Assembly: GCA_010094045.1 (NCBI GenBank)
Contig: ML986716.1
Coordinates: 91,187-135,128, forward strand
Length of the DNA stretch: 43,942 nt
Source of the DNA: Lojkania enalia
Taxonomy: Eukaryota > Ascomycota > Dothideomycetes > Pleosporales
Reading direction: 5' to 3'
In this document: in pieces, positions 34,112 to 43,449 of the stretch
How positions within the stretch are numbered: the first letter of the stretch is position 1
Layout of the letters: every line of letters begins with the position of its first letter
Notes under the pieces: generated by a model
What the model saw: only the letters and a program-made list of their open reading frames with translations
Told to the model about the DNA's origin: nothing
Database searches by the model: none
Translations under genes and position numbers: made by a program

Positions 34112-34124
34112 GTAAAATACGTTA

Positions 34125-37100
34125 TATATTATATAGGCGCTATATTATTAGTTTAACTCTTCTAATAATTTAACTATAAAATCTTCGCTATATTAATAGC
34201 TAATATTAATAAGGTTCTAGTCTTAAAGGTATATACTAATCCTATTACTAAAGTACCTAAAGAATACTATAACCTATTATCTATCTTCTTATATAAGAAT
34301 GTAGATAAACTGCTTAAACGATAACTATATAATTATAAGATTAAACTAGAGAATAGTAAGTAAACTAGCTTTATTCTACTCTATAGAATGTCTTAGAACG
34401 AGTTAAATATACTAAAGAAGTACTTTAATAAGAACTTATCTAAGAGATTTATTAGAATAAGCTTATTACTAGTAGTTATACCTATAATCTTTATAAAGAA
34501 ACCTAGAAGTGGTCTCTAATTTTACGTAAACTATAGAGCCTTAAATACTATTACTATTAAGAACTAATACCCGATTCTACTAATTTAAGAAATATTAACC
34601 TAATTTAGTAAAGCTAAATACTATATAAAACTTAATATTATTACTATATTTAATAAGCTAAGAATTATTAAGGGAGATAAATAGAAGACTACCTTTTATA
34701 TATACTATAAGCTATTTAAATACCTAGTAATACCCTTTAGCCTAGCTAATACTTTAAATATATTCTAGTACTTTATAAATAATATATTAAAACTATACTT
34801 TAATATATTCTATACTATTTATATTAATAATATTCTAATATTTAGTAAGAATCTAAAGGATTATAAGTAGTATATCTAGCTAGTCCTTAAAATCTTAGAA
34901 GCGAATAGTTTATAGCTTAATATAGATAAGTATAAGTTCTACTAGTTAGAAGTAACCTATCTAGAATATATAATTACTATAGAAGAAATCTATATAGATC
35001 TAAAAAAGGTAGAGACAATTATTAACTAAGAATACTCTAAGAATATAAAAATATTTAAACCTTTATAAGCTTCGCGAACTTCTACTAATAATTTATTAGT
35101 AACTTCTTATAAAAAGTCTCCTTCTTAGTAGTCCTAACTAAGAAGAACACTTAATTTAACTAGAATAATAGCTGTTAATATTCCTTTAACTATCTAAAGA
35201 ATGCTTTTATCTCTATACTAATTCTCTAATACTTTAACCCTAAACTACTAATAGTAGTAGAAGCTAACGCGTCCGATTTTATAATAGCTAGTATACTGTT
35301 TTAGAGAGGTACTAATAGTAAACTAAGATCTATTACCTACTTTTCTAAGCGTATAAACTCTACTAAAAGCAATTATAAAATATATAATAAGAAGCTACTC
35401 GCGATTATCTAATATTTTAAGTAATAAAAGCCCGAATTAGAAGATACAGCATTTTCTATAGAGGTACTAAGCAATTATAAAAACCTATAGTACTTTATAA
35501 TAATAAAGTAGCTAAGCTACTAATAGGCCTGTTAATTAAAATATCTGTTAAGGTTTAACTTTAGTATTATATACTAATCTAGAAAACTTGAAGAGAGGCT
35601 TAATACCTTAACTTAAAGGTTATAGGATAAGCCTATATAAGAAAAGGCTCGTAAAGGTTATTAATAGATATTACTTCGTTTTAAACTATTCTAATAGATA
35701 GAAGTAGGCCGATCGATTATAAAGATTATTAACGAAGAATACTCGAATAATAATCTAATTTAAGACACCCTAAAGCTACTAAGAGAAGGAGCCTATCGAT
35801 TTAAGCTCCTAACTCTAGCTAATTATAAAGAGTATAACAACTAACTATACTACTAAAATCGACTTATAGTATTAGACTATAATAAGCTAAAGTTTAAGCT
35901 GTTATAAGCTATCTATAATTTACTATCTAGTAGATACCCTAGTTGAGGAAAGACCTTAAAACTACTCTAGCGCGAGAAATATTAGCTAAGGATATTCGAC
36001 TTAATATAATAATATATAGGCTATTATTATATATATTAAAGAAGTAAAGCTTTTAGAGAGAAGTACTATAGATTACTAAAACTATTGCTTATACCTAAAT
36101 AAAGATTTTAAGATATTTCTATAGACTTTATAACTAATTTACTAGAATTAGAAGGTTGTACGAATATTATAGTAGTAGTTAATAGGCTTAGTAAGTATAG
36201 ACACCTAATATTATATACAAGAATCGAAACTTCTAATATTATCTAACTATTCTATTACTATATATAGGTTTACTATAGACTACTATATATTATTATATCT
36301 AACTGTAAGATATAGTTTATTTCTACCTTCTATTAAGAGCTTTATAAACAGCTATAAATTAATATATATATATTAACTAGCTTCTATCTAGAGACTAATA
36401 GCTAGATAGAAAACGCTAATATAGTAATAGAACAAGTTTTCTAAGTCTATACTAGCTACGAATAAGATAATTAGATTAAATAGCTACTAATAGTATAGTT
36501 TAAAGTAAATAATACAGTATCTAAATTAATAAAAGTCTTCTTATTTCTGGTCTACTTTAGCTAGCACCTTTAAATAGGCTTTAAGCTGCTTACAGGGATC
36601 TATCGACCGCTAAAATAGTCTCTAATAGCCTAGAAAGCTAATAGACTAGTTAATAAAATAAAGGATATTATAAAGTATATTAGAGAAGAACTTATCTAGA
36701 TATAAGCATTCTAATAAGAGTATACTAACTATAAGTACGTACCAGCCCTTAACTACTAAATTAGTAATCTAGTCTAGCTAGATACTAGATATATATATAT
36801 ATAAAGACCGTTGAAAAAACTTAACTAGAAGAATATAGACCCTTATAAGGTTATTATAAAGGTATCCTTATACGCTTATAGACTAAAGCTATCTAAATCG
36901 GCTAAAATATATCTTATATTCTATATATTACTATTATAGCTAGCATCTAAGTTATTTAACTACTTATCTAATTAGTAAGTATATAACCCTAAACCTATCG
37001 AGATTAATAGAAAATTAGAATACCTCGTTAAGTAAATAGAAGACTTCTACTATAACTAATGGAGACGCTAGTACGAATACCTAGTTAAGTAGACTAGCTA

Positions 37101-37200
37101 TTACAACCTAGAATAGTACCCGACTAATAACTTTACTAAAATAACTACTATAGAAGATTACTACGCTAAAAACTTAAATAAATAAGATCTAAATATAATA
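34125..37200 (+). pseudogene. GyA-c pol: RT, RNase H, integrase, chromodomain
   Basis: The RT fingers and palm start near 34500 with Y.ALNTITIKN, then YYIKLNIITIFNKLRI, PFSLANTLNIF and YINNILIFSKN at 34820-34852 (YIDD changed to YINN). FLGF-type sequence is near 35060-35110 and RNase H near 35200-35500. The integrase core has ISIDFITNL with the first Asp intact at 36124, SNCKI with the second Asp changed to Asn at 36301, and Glu at 36409. Spacings of 58 and 35 residues match DD35E. The C-terminal chromodomain at about 37070-37170 reads YEYLVK.TSYYNLE.YP with stops at Trp positions. My RT and integrase coordinates are not in one frame, so an indel may lie between them. Confidence 0.88.
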
Positions 37201-37552
37201 TTACGTCTAGATTCTTAATTAGGCGCTAGAATCTAATTTAAGTATATTTCTAGACGCCTATAATAATACTATACTAATATAATACTAGTAACGATACTAC
37301 TACTAATCCCTAGTATAGTACTACTATATAAACCGAACCGACCTAATCCCTAGTATAGTACTACTATTAACTACTAGTTACGCTGATATATATATAACCT
37401 AGTCTAACTTCTAGTATAGTACTACTATATAATAATAACTAATTATACTAATATATTTACAACTTTAACTAATACTAAGATTAATAACTACTACTTAATT
37501 ATAAATAACCTAAATATAATACGAAGACCTGACTTATAGAAGCTTATAACTA

Positions 37553-37564
37553 AAAGGGGGGTAC
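37553..37564 (+). other. GyA-c polypurine tract
   Basis: 'aaaaggggggtac' sits at the 3' LTR border, with its reverse complement at 17498 in GyA-b. It is the expected plus-strand priming site; the G run is spared from the mutation seen around it. Confidence 0.8.
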
Positions 37565-37867
37565 TATTATAGTAATACTACGACACCTCTACACCTATAC
37601 TACTCTTACTATAATACTTAAACTAGCTGCTAGTAACAGCTATTAGCTACTAGCTAGAATATAACCGACTTATCTTAACTATAATAGAGGAAGGTTTTAC
37701 TAACCCGGCTAGCCTATATAGTAGTATAGACCTAGCTTCTATAAAAACCTATATAATATAGATATTTCTATTCTTTATATAACGTTTTAATATTTATATA
37801 TAGTATGTAGTAATAGAGTTAACTACCTAAAGTACGATTAACTAACTATATATAAACGTCTATAATA
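37565..37867 (+). repeat. GyA-c 3' LTR (303 bp)
   Basis: It starts 'tattatagtaatactacgac' and ends 'cgtctataata'. The target copy 'gtata' follows at 37868-37872, and Cop1-c gag sequence resumes. Differences from the 5' LTR are transitions at the sites I compared, plus one base of length. Confidence 0.92.
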
Positions 37868-37872
37868 GTATA

Positions 37873-38607
37873 TTAGTATATTAATTATTTAATTATAAGA
37901 ATTAGTTAATTAATCTTATCTAGCTTATTTTTAGTATTAATTAGTATTATATAAATTAGCGCCTATACCTTATCTTTTTTAGCAACTATTAGAAGAAAAT
38001 TCTTTTCTACTTTAAGGCCCTAAACTTCTACTAAACTAGTAGCCTTAATATAATAGATTACCTAATTCTACTAATTTAGCTACTTTTCTACCTCTCTATT
38101 AGTAAGGTACTTAAGAAGAGCTTAATATTCCTTCTAGATTAGTTACTCCCTTAACTTAATAGTAGGTACTAACTTTTCCTATAAAATTCTAAGAATTTTA
38201 TAACTAGTTATATTATTACTAAGTATTACTTTATATTAAGGTAATATTATTATTAGAATATTACTATATATAGTATAGAGAGTATTATTAATCTTAATCT
38301 AATTCTTCTTCTATTACTTATATTAGTTTTTTATCTAGTTCTAATCTATTATTTATATTAAGGTTATCTCCTTATATATAACTCTACTAGATGGATATCT
38401 TTCTATTTCCCCTTTTAGATTTATCTTCGGGGTTTAGAACTTATCTATATTAGGGAGGGAAGATTCTAGTTTATAGATTTTAACCTTTTTAAGAGGTATA
38501 TTTAAATCTAAATATTCTTATACTTTTAACCTACTAGCTGTTAGTTTATACTACTTAAGCTAATCCTTCTAATTACTAGAAGTACTAAGTATCTTCTTTT
38601 TAAATAT
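37873..38607 (-). pseudogene. Cop1-c polyprotein, N-terminal gag part
   Basis: Minus-strand gag region colinear with Cop1-b 11219-11935. The initiator position is 38605-38607, reading ATA on the minus strand as in Cop1-b, followed by FKKKIL. FotB-b is inserted exactly at this codon: its TA target copy is 38607-38608. The frame continues leftwards to the GyA-c target duplication at 37868-37872 and then at 29971. Several Gln codons are TAG or TAA. Confidence 0.82.
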
Positions 38608-38608
38608 A

Positions 38609-40461
38609 ATATAAGTAGTAAGTAAATACGCTAGGTAAGTAAGCGCGCCGCTTTACTAATATTATATAATACTCTACCTTCTAATAATAATAGCTTAACC
38701 TATAAATATCTAATCTAGCTATAATAAAGTAGATATCTCTCTAGCTATCTTAGCTATTAATAATAAGTAACTTTAAAGTAAAAGATATACTACTTCTATA
38801 TATAACATCTCCTAAAGAATAATATATTAACAACGCGACGGAATTACTATATAATACAATTATAAGCTAAATTTAAAGAAGCTTACTAAACTAGAAGAGG
38901 AGGCTATTATTATATATATACTTAACCTAGATTTACGAGGATTTATACCCTCTCTAGATACTATATAAGATATAGTAGATAAGCTGCTTACTAAGTATAG
39001 TACTAGATAGGTTAGCTAGAAATAGTTTAAGAACTTTATTAAGTAAATAAATAGCCTTAAAATATAATTTATTCGACTATATAATTATTAGAAAGCTTTA
39101 TACGAAGATTCTAAAATTATTAGAGCCTAGTTTAAGCTTATAGTATATACGAAAGCTATATATAGTATCTATAATAAGAATATCTATAATTTTAATAAAG
39201 CTGGCTTTATAATAGGTAAGATATTACCTAAACTAGTTATTACTAGCTTAAAAAGATATAGTCGGCTAAAAGTTATATAGCTAGGAAATTGTAAGTAGGT
39301 TATAGTAATCTAGAGAATTAATACTGCTGGGTGGACGATTCTACCTTTTATTATCTTTACTAGCTAATACTACCTTTCTATCTAGTATAAGGGTGATAAT
39401 ATATCTAAGAATTAGGCTATTAGACTAAGTAATAATAGATAGATAACTAATAATTTTAGAGTTAAATAGTTAAAGCACTTTATTATATATATAAAGGACT
39501 GTTGAGTAGACGTATAGCAACTACTTATTCTTAATAGTTATAAGAGCTATAACTCGCTCGAATTCTAGGTAATCTATAAGAAGAATAAAATCTATACTCT
39601 CTATATACTATTATATTTATTATACCTCTTATAGTCTTTTAATATAGGTTACTTCTCGCTGTTAAAATGAGCGTATAGTAGTTAGATCAAGAGTCTAATC
39701 CGCGACTATATTAATTATATTATAAAGCTTAAGTTCCTTTTAACTTTCTATACTATCTACTAGTAATTAATTATAAAGGATAATATCCGCGCAAGCTTTT
39801 AAGGGGCCGGTTTAGTCCTATATAATCTAGAAGTAGTAATATTAAAGCTTAATATAAAACTTTATATACTAATATTACCTACGCTAGAAGTTCTTATATA
39901 AGAAGCTAAAATACTAAGTAACTAGCGCGAATTAGAAGCTTAATTAATATTAATTTACGATTAGATTCGAAGGTATAAAAGCTTATTATCTACTTCTATT
40001 ATTATAGTAATTAATTAGTTTAAAAAAGGTGTTAAGGTAATACTTTATTTAGCTATATTACTAAAGGGTTAAATCGCTAGCCTTAAGAAAGTAAATAAGG
40101 CTACTATAATACGTAAATAGCGTAAAAAGAAGCGGATTTAGAAGTAAGACACCTTATTAAAAGTAGAGGGAGAGGAGATTATTACTTAAATAGCGGTTGA
40201 GTAGTAGTTAGAGGACGAAATATATTAAGGTAAAGCGCGATTAGATACAAGTCGGTAGGCTTCTATATACTATAGTTACTATAGAAAGACTAGGTATAAC
40301 TTATATACGTGCGAGAAGGGTGTTATAGATACTATTTAATCGAGGATATATATTATATTTATACTATTTTAATACGTTGTAAAAATATATTGCTAGAATA
40401 GTTAAGAAAGTTAATAAAGTAGCGCGCTCGCTTACCTAGCGCGTTTACTTACTACTTATAT
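38609..40461 (+). mobile_element. FotB-b, complete Fot1/pogo-like transposon (1,853 bp)
   Basis: Terminal inverted repeats of about 40 bp lie at 38609-38648 and 40422-40461 and start ATATAAGTAGTAAGTAAA. Each contains two related 'aagtaaacgcgcta/aagcgagcgcgct' motifs. TA target copies are at 38607-38608 and 40462-40463. It interrupts Cop1-c at the polyprotein initiator, as shown by colinearity with Cop1-b on both sides ('tatagc' restored across the TA). One plus-strand transposase gene fills the element. Confidence 0.93.
38730..40340 (+). pseudogene. FotB-b transposase (DD35D), all three Asp mutated
   Basis: The N-terminal DNA-binding part includes IYNIS.R followed by QRDGITI. (38831). The catalytic positions are all AAT: YNFNKAGF at 39194, LILNSYKSYNS at 39533 and FNIGYFS at 39641. 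Spacings are 112 and 35 residues and all are in one frame, so the gene carries no frameshift across the core. KALYEDSKIIRA and YLSIQYKGDNIS-type blocks are recognisable (some Gln as TAG). A KK/RK-rich tail lies near 40080-40150. All three Asp-to-Asn changes are single G-to-A transitions. The start is estimated; no ATG survives in the N-terminal area. Confidence 0.88.
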
Positions 40462-40529
40462 TAGCTATAGAGGAGTATATAACTATTATAATACTAGAAA
40501 TATACTAGGATATATTAATACTAGAGAAT

Positions 40530-40669
40530 AAAATAGCTTTAAATACGATACAGCGTATTAATAGGCTTATAAAGTATAGAATCTATATATAATATTAAAA
40601 GAATAGCTTTAAATATAATATAGTATATTAATAAGCTTATAAAGTATAGAATTTATATATAATTCTAAT
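40530..40669 (-). repeat. ~70-bp tandem duplication in the Cop1-c leader
   Basis: Two consecutive copies of a segment beginning 'aatagctttaaata' and running through 'gcttataaagtatagaat' have a 70-bp period (for example 'agcttt' at 40535 and 40605). Cop1-b has one copy (reverse complement near 11080-11150). The duplication lies between the 5' LTR and the polyprotein start and predates at least part of the mutation, since both copies carry their own transitions. Confidence 0.85.
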
Positions 40670-40817
40670 AGCTAAGTACTTAAAAATCGTTAGTAAATAA
40701 TAAAAATAATAATATCGCAATATTATAATATTAAATAAAAAGGTATAATATCGATCGCGATATATATTTAAAAAGGTTAAGTTGCAGTTATTTTAGTATA
40801 GTAACTAGGCTTATAAC

Positions 40818-41021
40818 TATAGTAAGAGGCGAATCTTATCTTAGAGAGGGAGATAAGAAGTTAAACTAGTTAATTAAAAATAGCTAGTAGGCTATATTTA
40901 TATATATAAAAAAGGGGTATATTAGCTAATATCTAGTATAATATCCGGCGTAATATCGACCGTAATATTATATATCGATATTTAATACAGCTCGATAGAC
41001 TAGCTAAAAATCCCTATAATA
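40818..41021 (-). repeat. Cop1-c 5' LTR (204 bp)
   Basis: It begins 'tatagtaagaggcg' and ends 'tccctataata', followed by the target copy 'tatat' at 41022-41026. It is the most AT-converted Cop1 LTR, e.g. 'cctactagct' in element orientation where other copies keep 'cccgctggcc'. Confidence 0.93.
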
Positions 41022-41199
41022 TATATTATAGGAAGTAATAGTTTATTAGATTATTTAACACCTATACTATTAATTTAGTACGTTTAAGTATTATAGCTAG
41101 ACTGTTTATAGCGCCTGCAGCTCTATTAAGGCTAGCTACTCCCTTATAGTTAAGTACTCTAATTACAAATTTTCTTATTAATCTACCCCTTAACGTTAT

Positions 41200-42060
41200 T
41201 TTAATTAATTATATTCTTACTTACAACCTTTATTAGAATCCCCTACTTCTATAATCGCTTTCTTTTCTATTATTTTTACTTTATTACTACCTTATTTACT
41301 TACTTAAGGCTTTTAATTTAATTAGCTATTAGCGTGATCGAATGCGTTATTATTATAATACCCTTTTAAAACTAATTAAAGGCTGCAATAATTAATATAA
41401 GTAATAAGTCTTAATATTACTAAATCCTACTATAAATTATTATTAATTAAGCCTCTAGTTTATACGTATTACTAGGTATTTTAGCTTCTTAAGGGGTAGT
41501 TTCTAGTATAGGTGGTATCAGTGTATATAGCTTAATATTAAGCTTTAATAGTACCGCTTCTAAATTATATAGTACTATTCTAGCGTCTTAAAAGCTTGCG
41601 CGGATATTAGCTTCTATAATTAATCGATTATAGACTGTTTTAAAGGCTAGAAGAAAGGTAGTCTTATTAATATAGTTAATATAATTACGTACTAAGGCTA
41701 AGATCTTAGTACTATATTTAGCTAATAGTCTATTCGCTATAGCTCGTACGCTATTAATTATAGGCGGAAATCCTTATAAATTCTGATTAAGGATATAGCT
41801 AATAAGTACCTCCTCTTCAGTCTTTATAAGTTTCTTTAAATTTAGCTTATAATTACGTCGCGCAGCTATTCTAGCATATTAAAAGTAGAGAGTACTTTAA
41901 GAGTAGTAAAACGTTGTTATAGTACTATTCTTAGTTAAAACTTAACCTTAATCGATAGCTAAAATTATAAGAATAATTTATAATTCTTTATAGGTTAATT
42001 GTATATTACTATATTAAGCTATTATATATTAATCTAGGTAGGCCGTTAAAAGTTTAGTAA
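41200..42060 (-). pseudogene. FotD transposase, internally deleted
   Basis: Minus-strand remnants. 41200-41335 resembles the basic C-terminal tail of FotB and FotC. 41340-41710 aligns with FotB-a 1010-1340, just past its third catalytic position. At about 41715 the alignment jumps to the N-terminal region ('tataagtttctttaaatttagc' near 41825, shared with FotB-a 2145-2170). The whole catalytic core between is missing, so the deletion removed all three Asp positions. The remainder contains many stops. It may have been mobilised in trans by a full-length relative (inference). Confidence 0.7.
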
Positions 42061-42103
42061 GGTGATAGCTTACTTATACTAACAGCTTACTTATAAACTA
42101 CGT

Positions 42104-42442
42104 TAGCCTAATTCTTAGATATATTATTACCTTTATATTAGATAGAGAGATAGTAGTAGCTAGTAATAATAATAAAGAGTAGAAGTATTTAATTAGTAGT
42201 ATTAATCTTCTAAATTACTAAAATCTATTTATAATTATCTAATTAAATTAATTTTAGTTAATTATATCTCTCTCTACTTATAATAATTAGTTATAATAAA
42301 ATAATATCTATTTAAAAACTAGATTTATTAAAGTTATATATATTTTTATCTATAATATTATACTTCTTTTTAATATATTATATAAGCTTAAACTAGCTTT
42401 TAATTATCTTAAAATCTTTATATAAAGTTCTCTAGTAATTAT
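42104..42442 (-). mobile_element. FotE remnant, right piece (transposase core)
   Basis: After FotD's TA, 'gcctaattcttagatatatt' matches FotB-a from about 1612, and the similarity continues to FotB-a about 1960. It is the minus-strand core around the first catalytic block; near 42325 the position equivalent to the first Asp reads as Asn. GyB-b cuts it at 42443. With 25402-25443 this is all that is visible of the oldest element; its termini are outside the window or beyond GyB-b. Confidence 0.75.
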
Positions 42443-42702
42443 TGTAACGATGTAAAGAAATCGTTCCACAAAAAGCTTCATCTTTTCGCTTATCTTATCC
42501 TACCCCCGGTTCTACCCCTTTTCCCATCCGTATATAGTTGTACACTCCCTCATAAGTAGCTTGGTAGTTTTTCTATATCCTTTCGTATAAGGCCTATAGG
42601 TGTTAATAGAATTCCTAGGTCTCTAATCTTCTACGCACTCCTATATGCCTCTAAGTAGATTTATACCGCATTTAGACCTATTATCTTACCTATACTGTTA
42701 TA
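42443..42702 (+). repeat. GyB-b 5' LTR (260 bp)
   Basis: The LTR runs from 'tgtaacgatg' to 'tactgttata'. It is 19 bp shorter than the GyB-a LTRs; the missing bases lie near 42468-42485, where GyB-a has an extra 'tatataatcttattctaaag'-like segment. It keeps CpG and TpG sites lost in GyB-a, including 'cctacccccggttctacccc' and 'catccgtatatagttgtaca', so it is the best guide to the unmutated LTR. Confidence 0.9.
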
Positions 42703-43440
42703 TTATATAGAAAAACTTAATACTACTAGTAACGGCCTCTTTAATAATATTGTATCGATTATTTATTTAAATATATCTAAGTCTAAAATATACCTAATTT
42801 AGTTTAAGTTATAATATTTATATACTATTATATTAAATTATTTAGTTACTTAGATAGGATCTTAAAAACCTTCTATTAACTAAAGCCTTTAGGTTTAGAA
42901 CTTTCTATCCCCTACGATTAGGATTGCCTTTAGAAAAGTCGTATAGAGTACGCCTAGGTAGAAACTTAGAGACTACTAATAACCTATTAGAATCGGAGGT
43001 AACTGCTAATATCTAACTATAATTTACCTTCTAATTCCTATACTAGAATTAATATATACGTAAGTTATAGTAAGAGTAAACTTCTATCTACGCGTGTAGA
43101 ACAACTGTTACTTTTTATAGGGGGCCCTGCGATAGGCGAACCCCTCTCTATAGGGCTGGTAGTAAAGAACCTATCTAATTTAGAGGGAAATTAGAGTAAA
43201 CTAACCTTTAAGAAATAAATTATAATTTTATAAGAGGAGATTGTATACTTAATATAATAGAGAATTATTAATCCTAATTAACTTCTATAAACCACCGAAT
43301 TAGTACTAATAATATGCTAAGAAACTTTTATAACTCCTCTAGTAAGAAACCTCTTAGCTACCTCTAAGCCCCCTTAAGCCTACCTTACTAAATATACGTC
43401 TAAGATTAAAAGCTTTATAGATAGTAATAAACCTATATTT
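42703..43440 (+). other. GyB-b 5' leader
   Basis: About 740 bp follow the LTR without a clear coding frame and are colinear with GyB-a 16400-17146. No tRNA-derived primer-binding site is obvious after the LTR ('ttatatagaaaaac'). The middle holds G/C runs ('gggggccctgcg' near 43123) conserved between copies, perhaps RNA structure used in packaging (inference). Confidence 0.6.
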
Positions 43441-43449
43441 AAATAATAA

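Larger units (their letters stand above)
32218..34122 (-). mobile_element. FotC, complete Fot1/pogo-like transposon (1,905 bp)
   Basis: Terminal inverted repeats start ACGTATTTTATAAGCG (32218, left) and ACGTATTTTACAAGCG (reverse complement of the end at 34122). TA target copies are at 32216-32217 and 34123-34124. The site in GyA-c is the TATATA run also used, 2 bp away, by FotB-a in GyA-a. Both ends carry a 17-bp motif (aagcgagtcgcccacct): two copies at the left, five at the right. It is less degraded than FotA and FotB and keeps several GC-rich motifs. Confidence 0.92.
29977..37867 (+). mobile_element. GyA-c, complete Ty3/gypsy chromovirus carrying FotC
   Basis: LTRs of 302 and 303 bp lie at 29977-30278 and 37565-37867. 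The target duplication 'gtata' is at 29972-29976 and 37868-37872. It is inserted in the gag part of the Cop1-c polyprotein. Without FotC (32218-34122 and one TA) it measures 5,984 bp. Order: gag with coiled coil and zinc knuckle, protease, (FotC), RT, RNase H, integrase, chromodomain, polypurine tract. It is the only GyA copy in plus orientation and the best one for reading pol. Confidence 0.93.
25542..41021 (-). mobile_element. Cop1-c, Ty1/copia element carrying GyA-c and FotB-b
   Basis: A complete minus-strand Cop1 copy has 204-bp LTRs at 25542-25745 and 40818-41021 and target duplications 'tatat' at 25537-25541 and 41022-41026. Removing GyA-c and FotB-b with their duplications leaves about 5.73 kb, some 67 bp longer than Cop1-b. 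The excess is explained by a ~70-bp tandem duplication near 40530-40669. By my alignment its two LTRs differ at about 20 positions, all transitions, roughly twice the Cop1-b figure. It is inserted in FotD. Confidence 0.94.
25444..42103 (-). mobile_element. FotD, internally deleted Fot-like element split by Cop1-c
   Basis: Inverted termini are at 25444-25485 and about 42062-42103; both outer ends read ACGTAGTTTATAAG, and each end carries a repeated 'aagctatta/aagctgtta' motif. The TA target copies are at 25442-25443 and 42104-42105. Cop1-c (25542-41021, target 'tatat') occupies most of the span, so FotD itself is only about 1.18 kb. It lacks the middle of the transposase: 41340-41710 matches the C-terminal part of FotB-a (about 1010-1340), then the sequence jumps to the N-terminal part. 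It is probably a non-autonomous deletion derivative. Confidence 0.85.
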
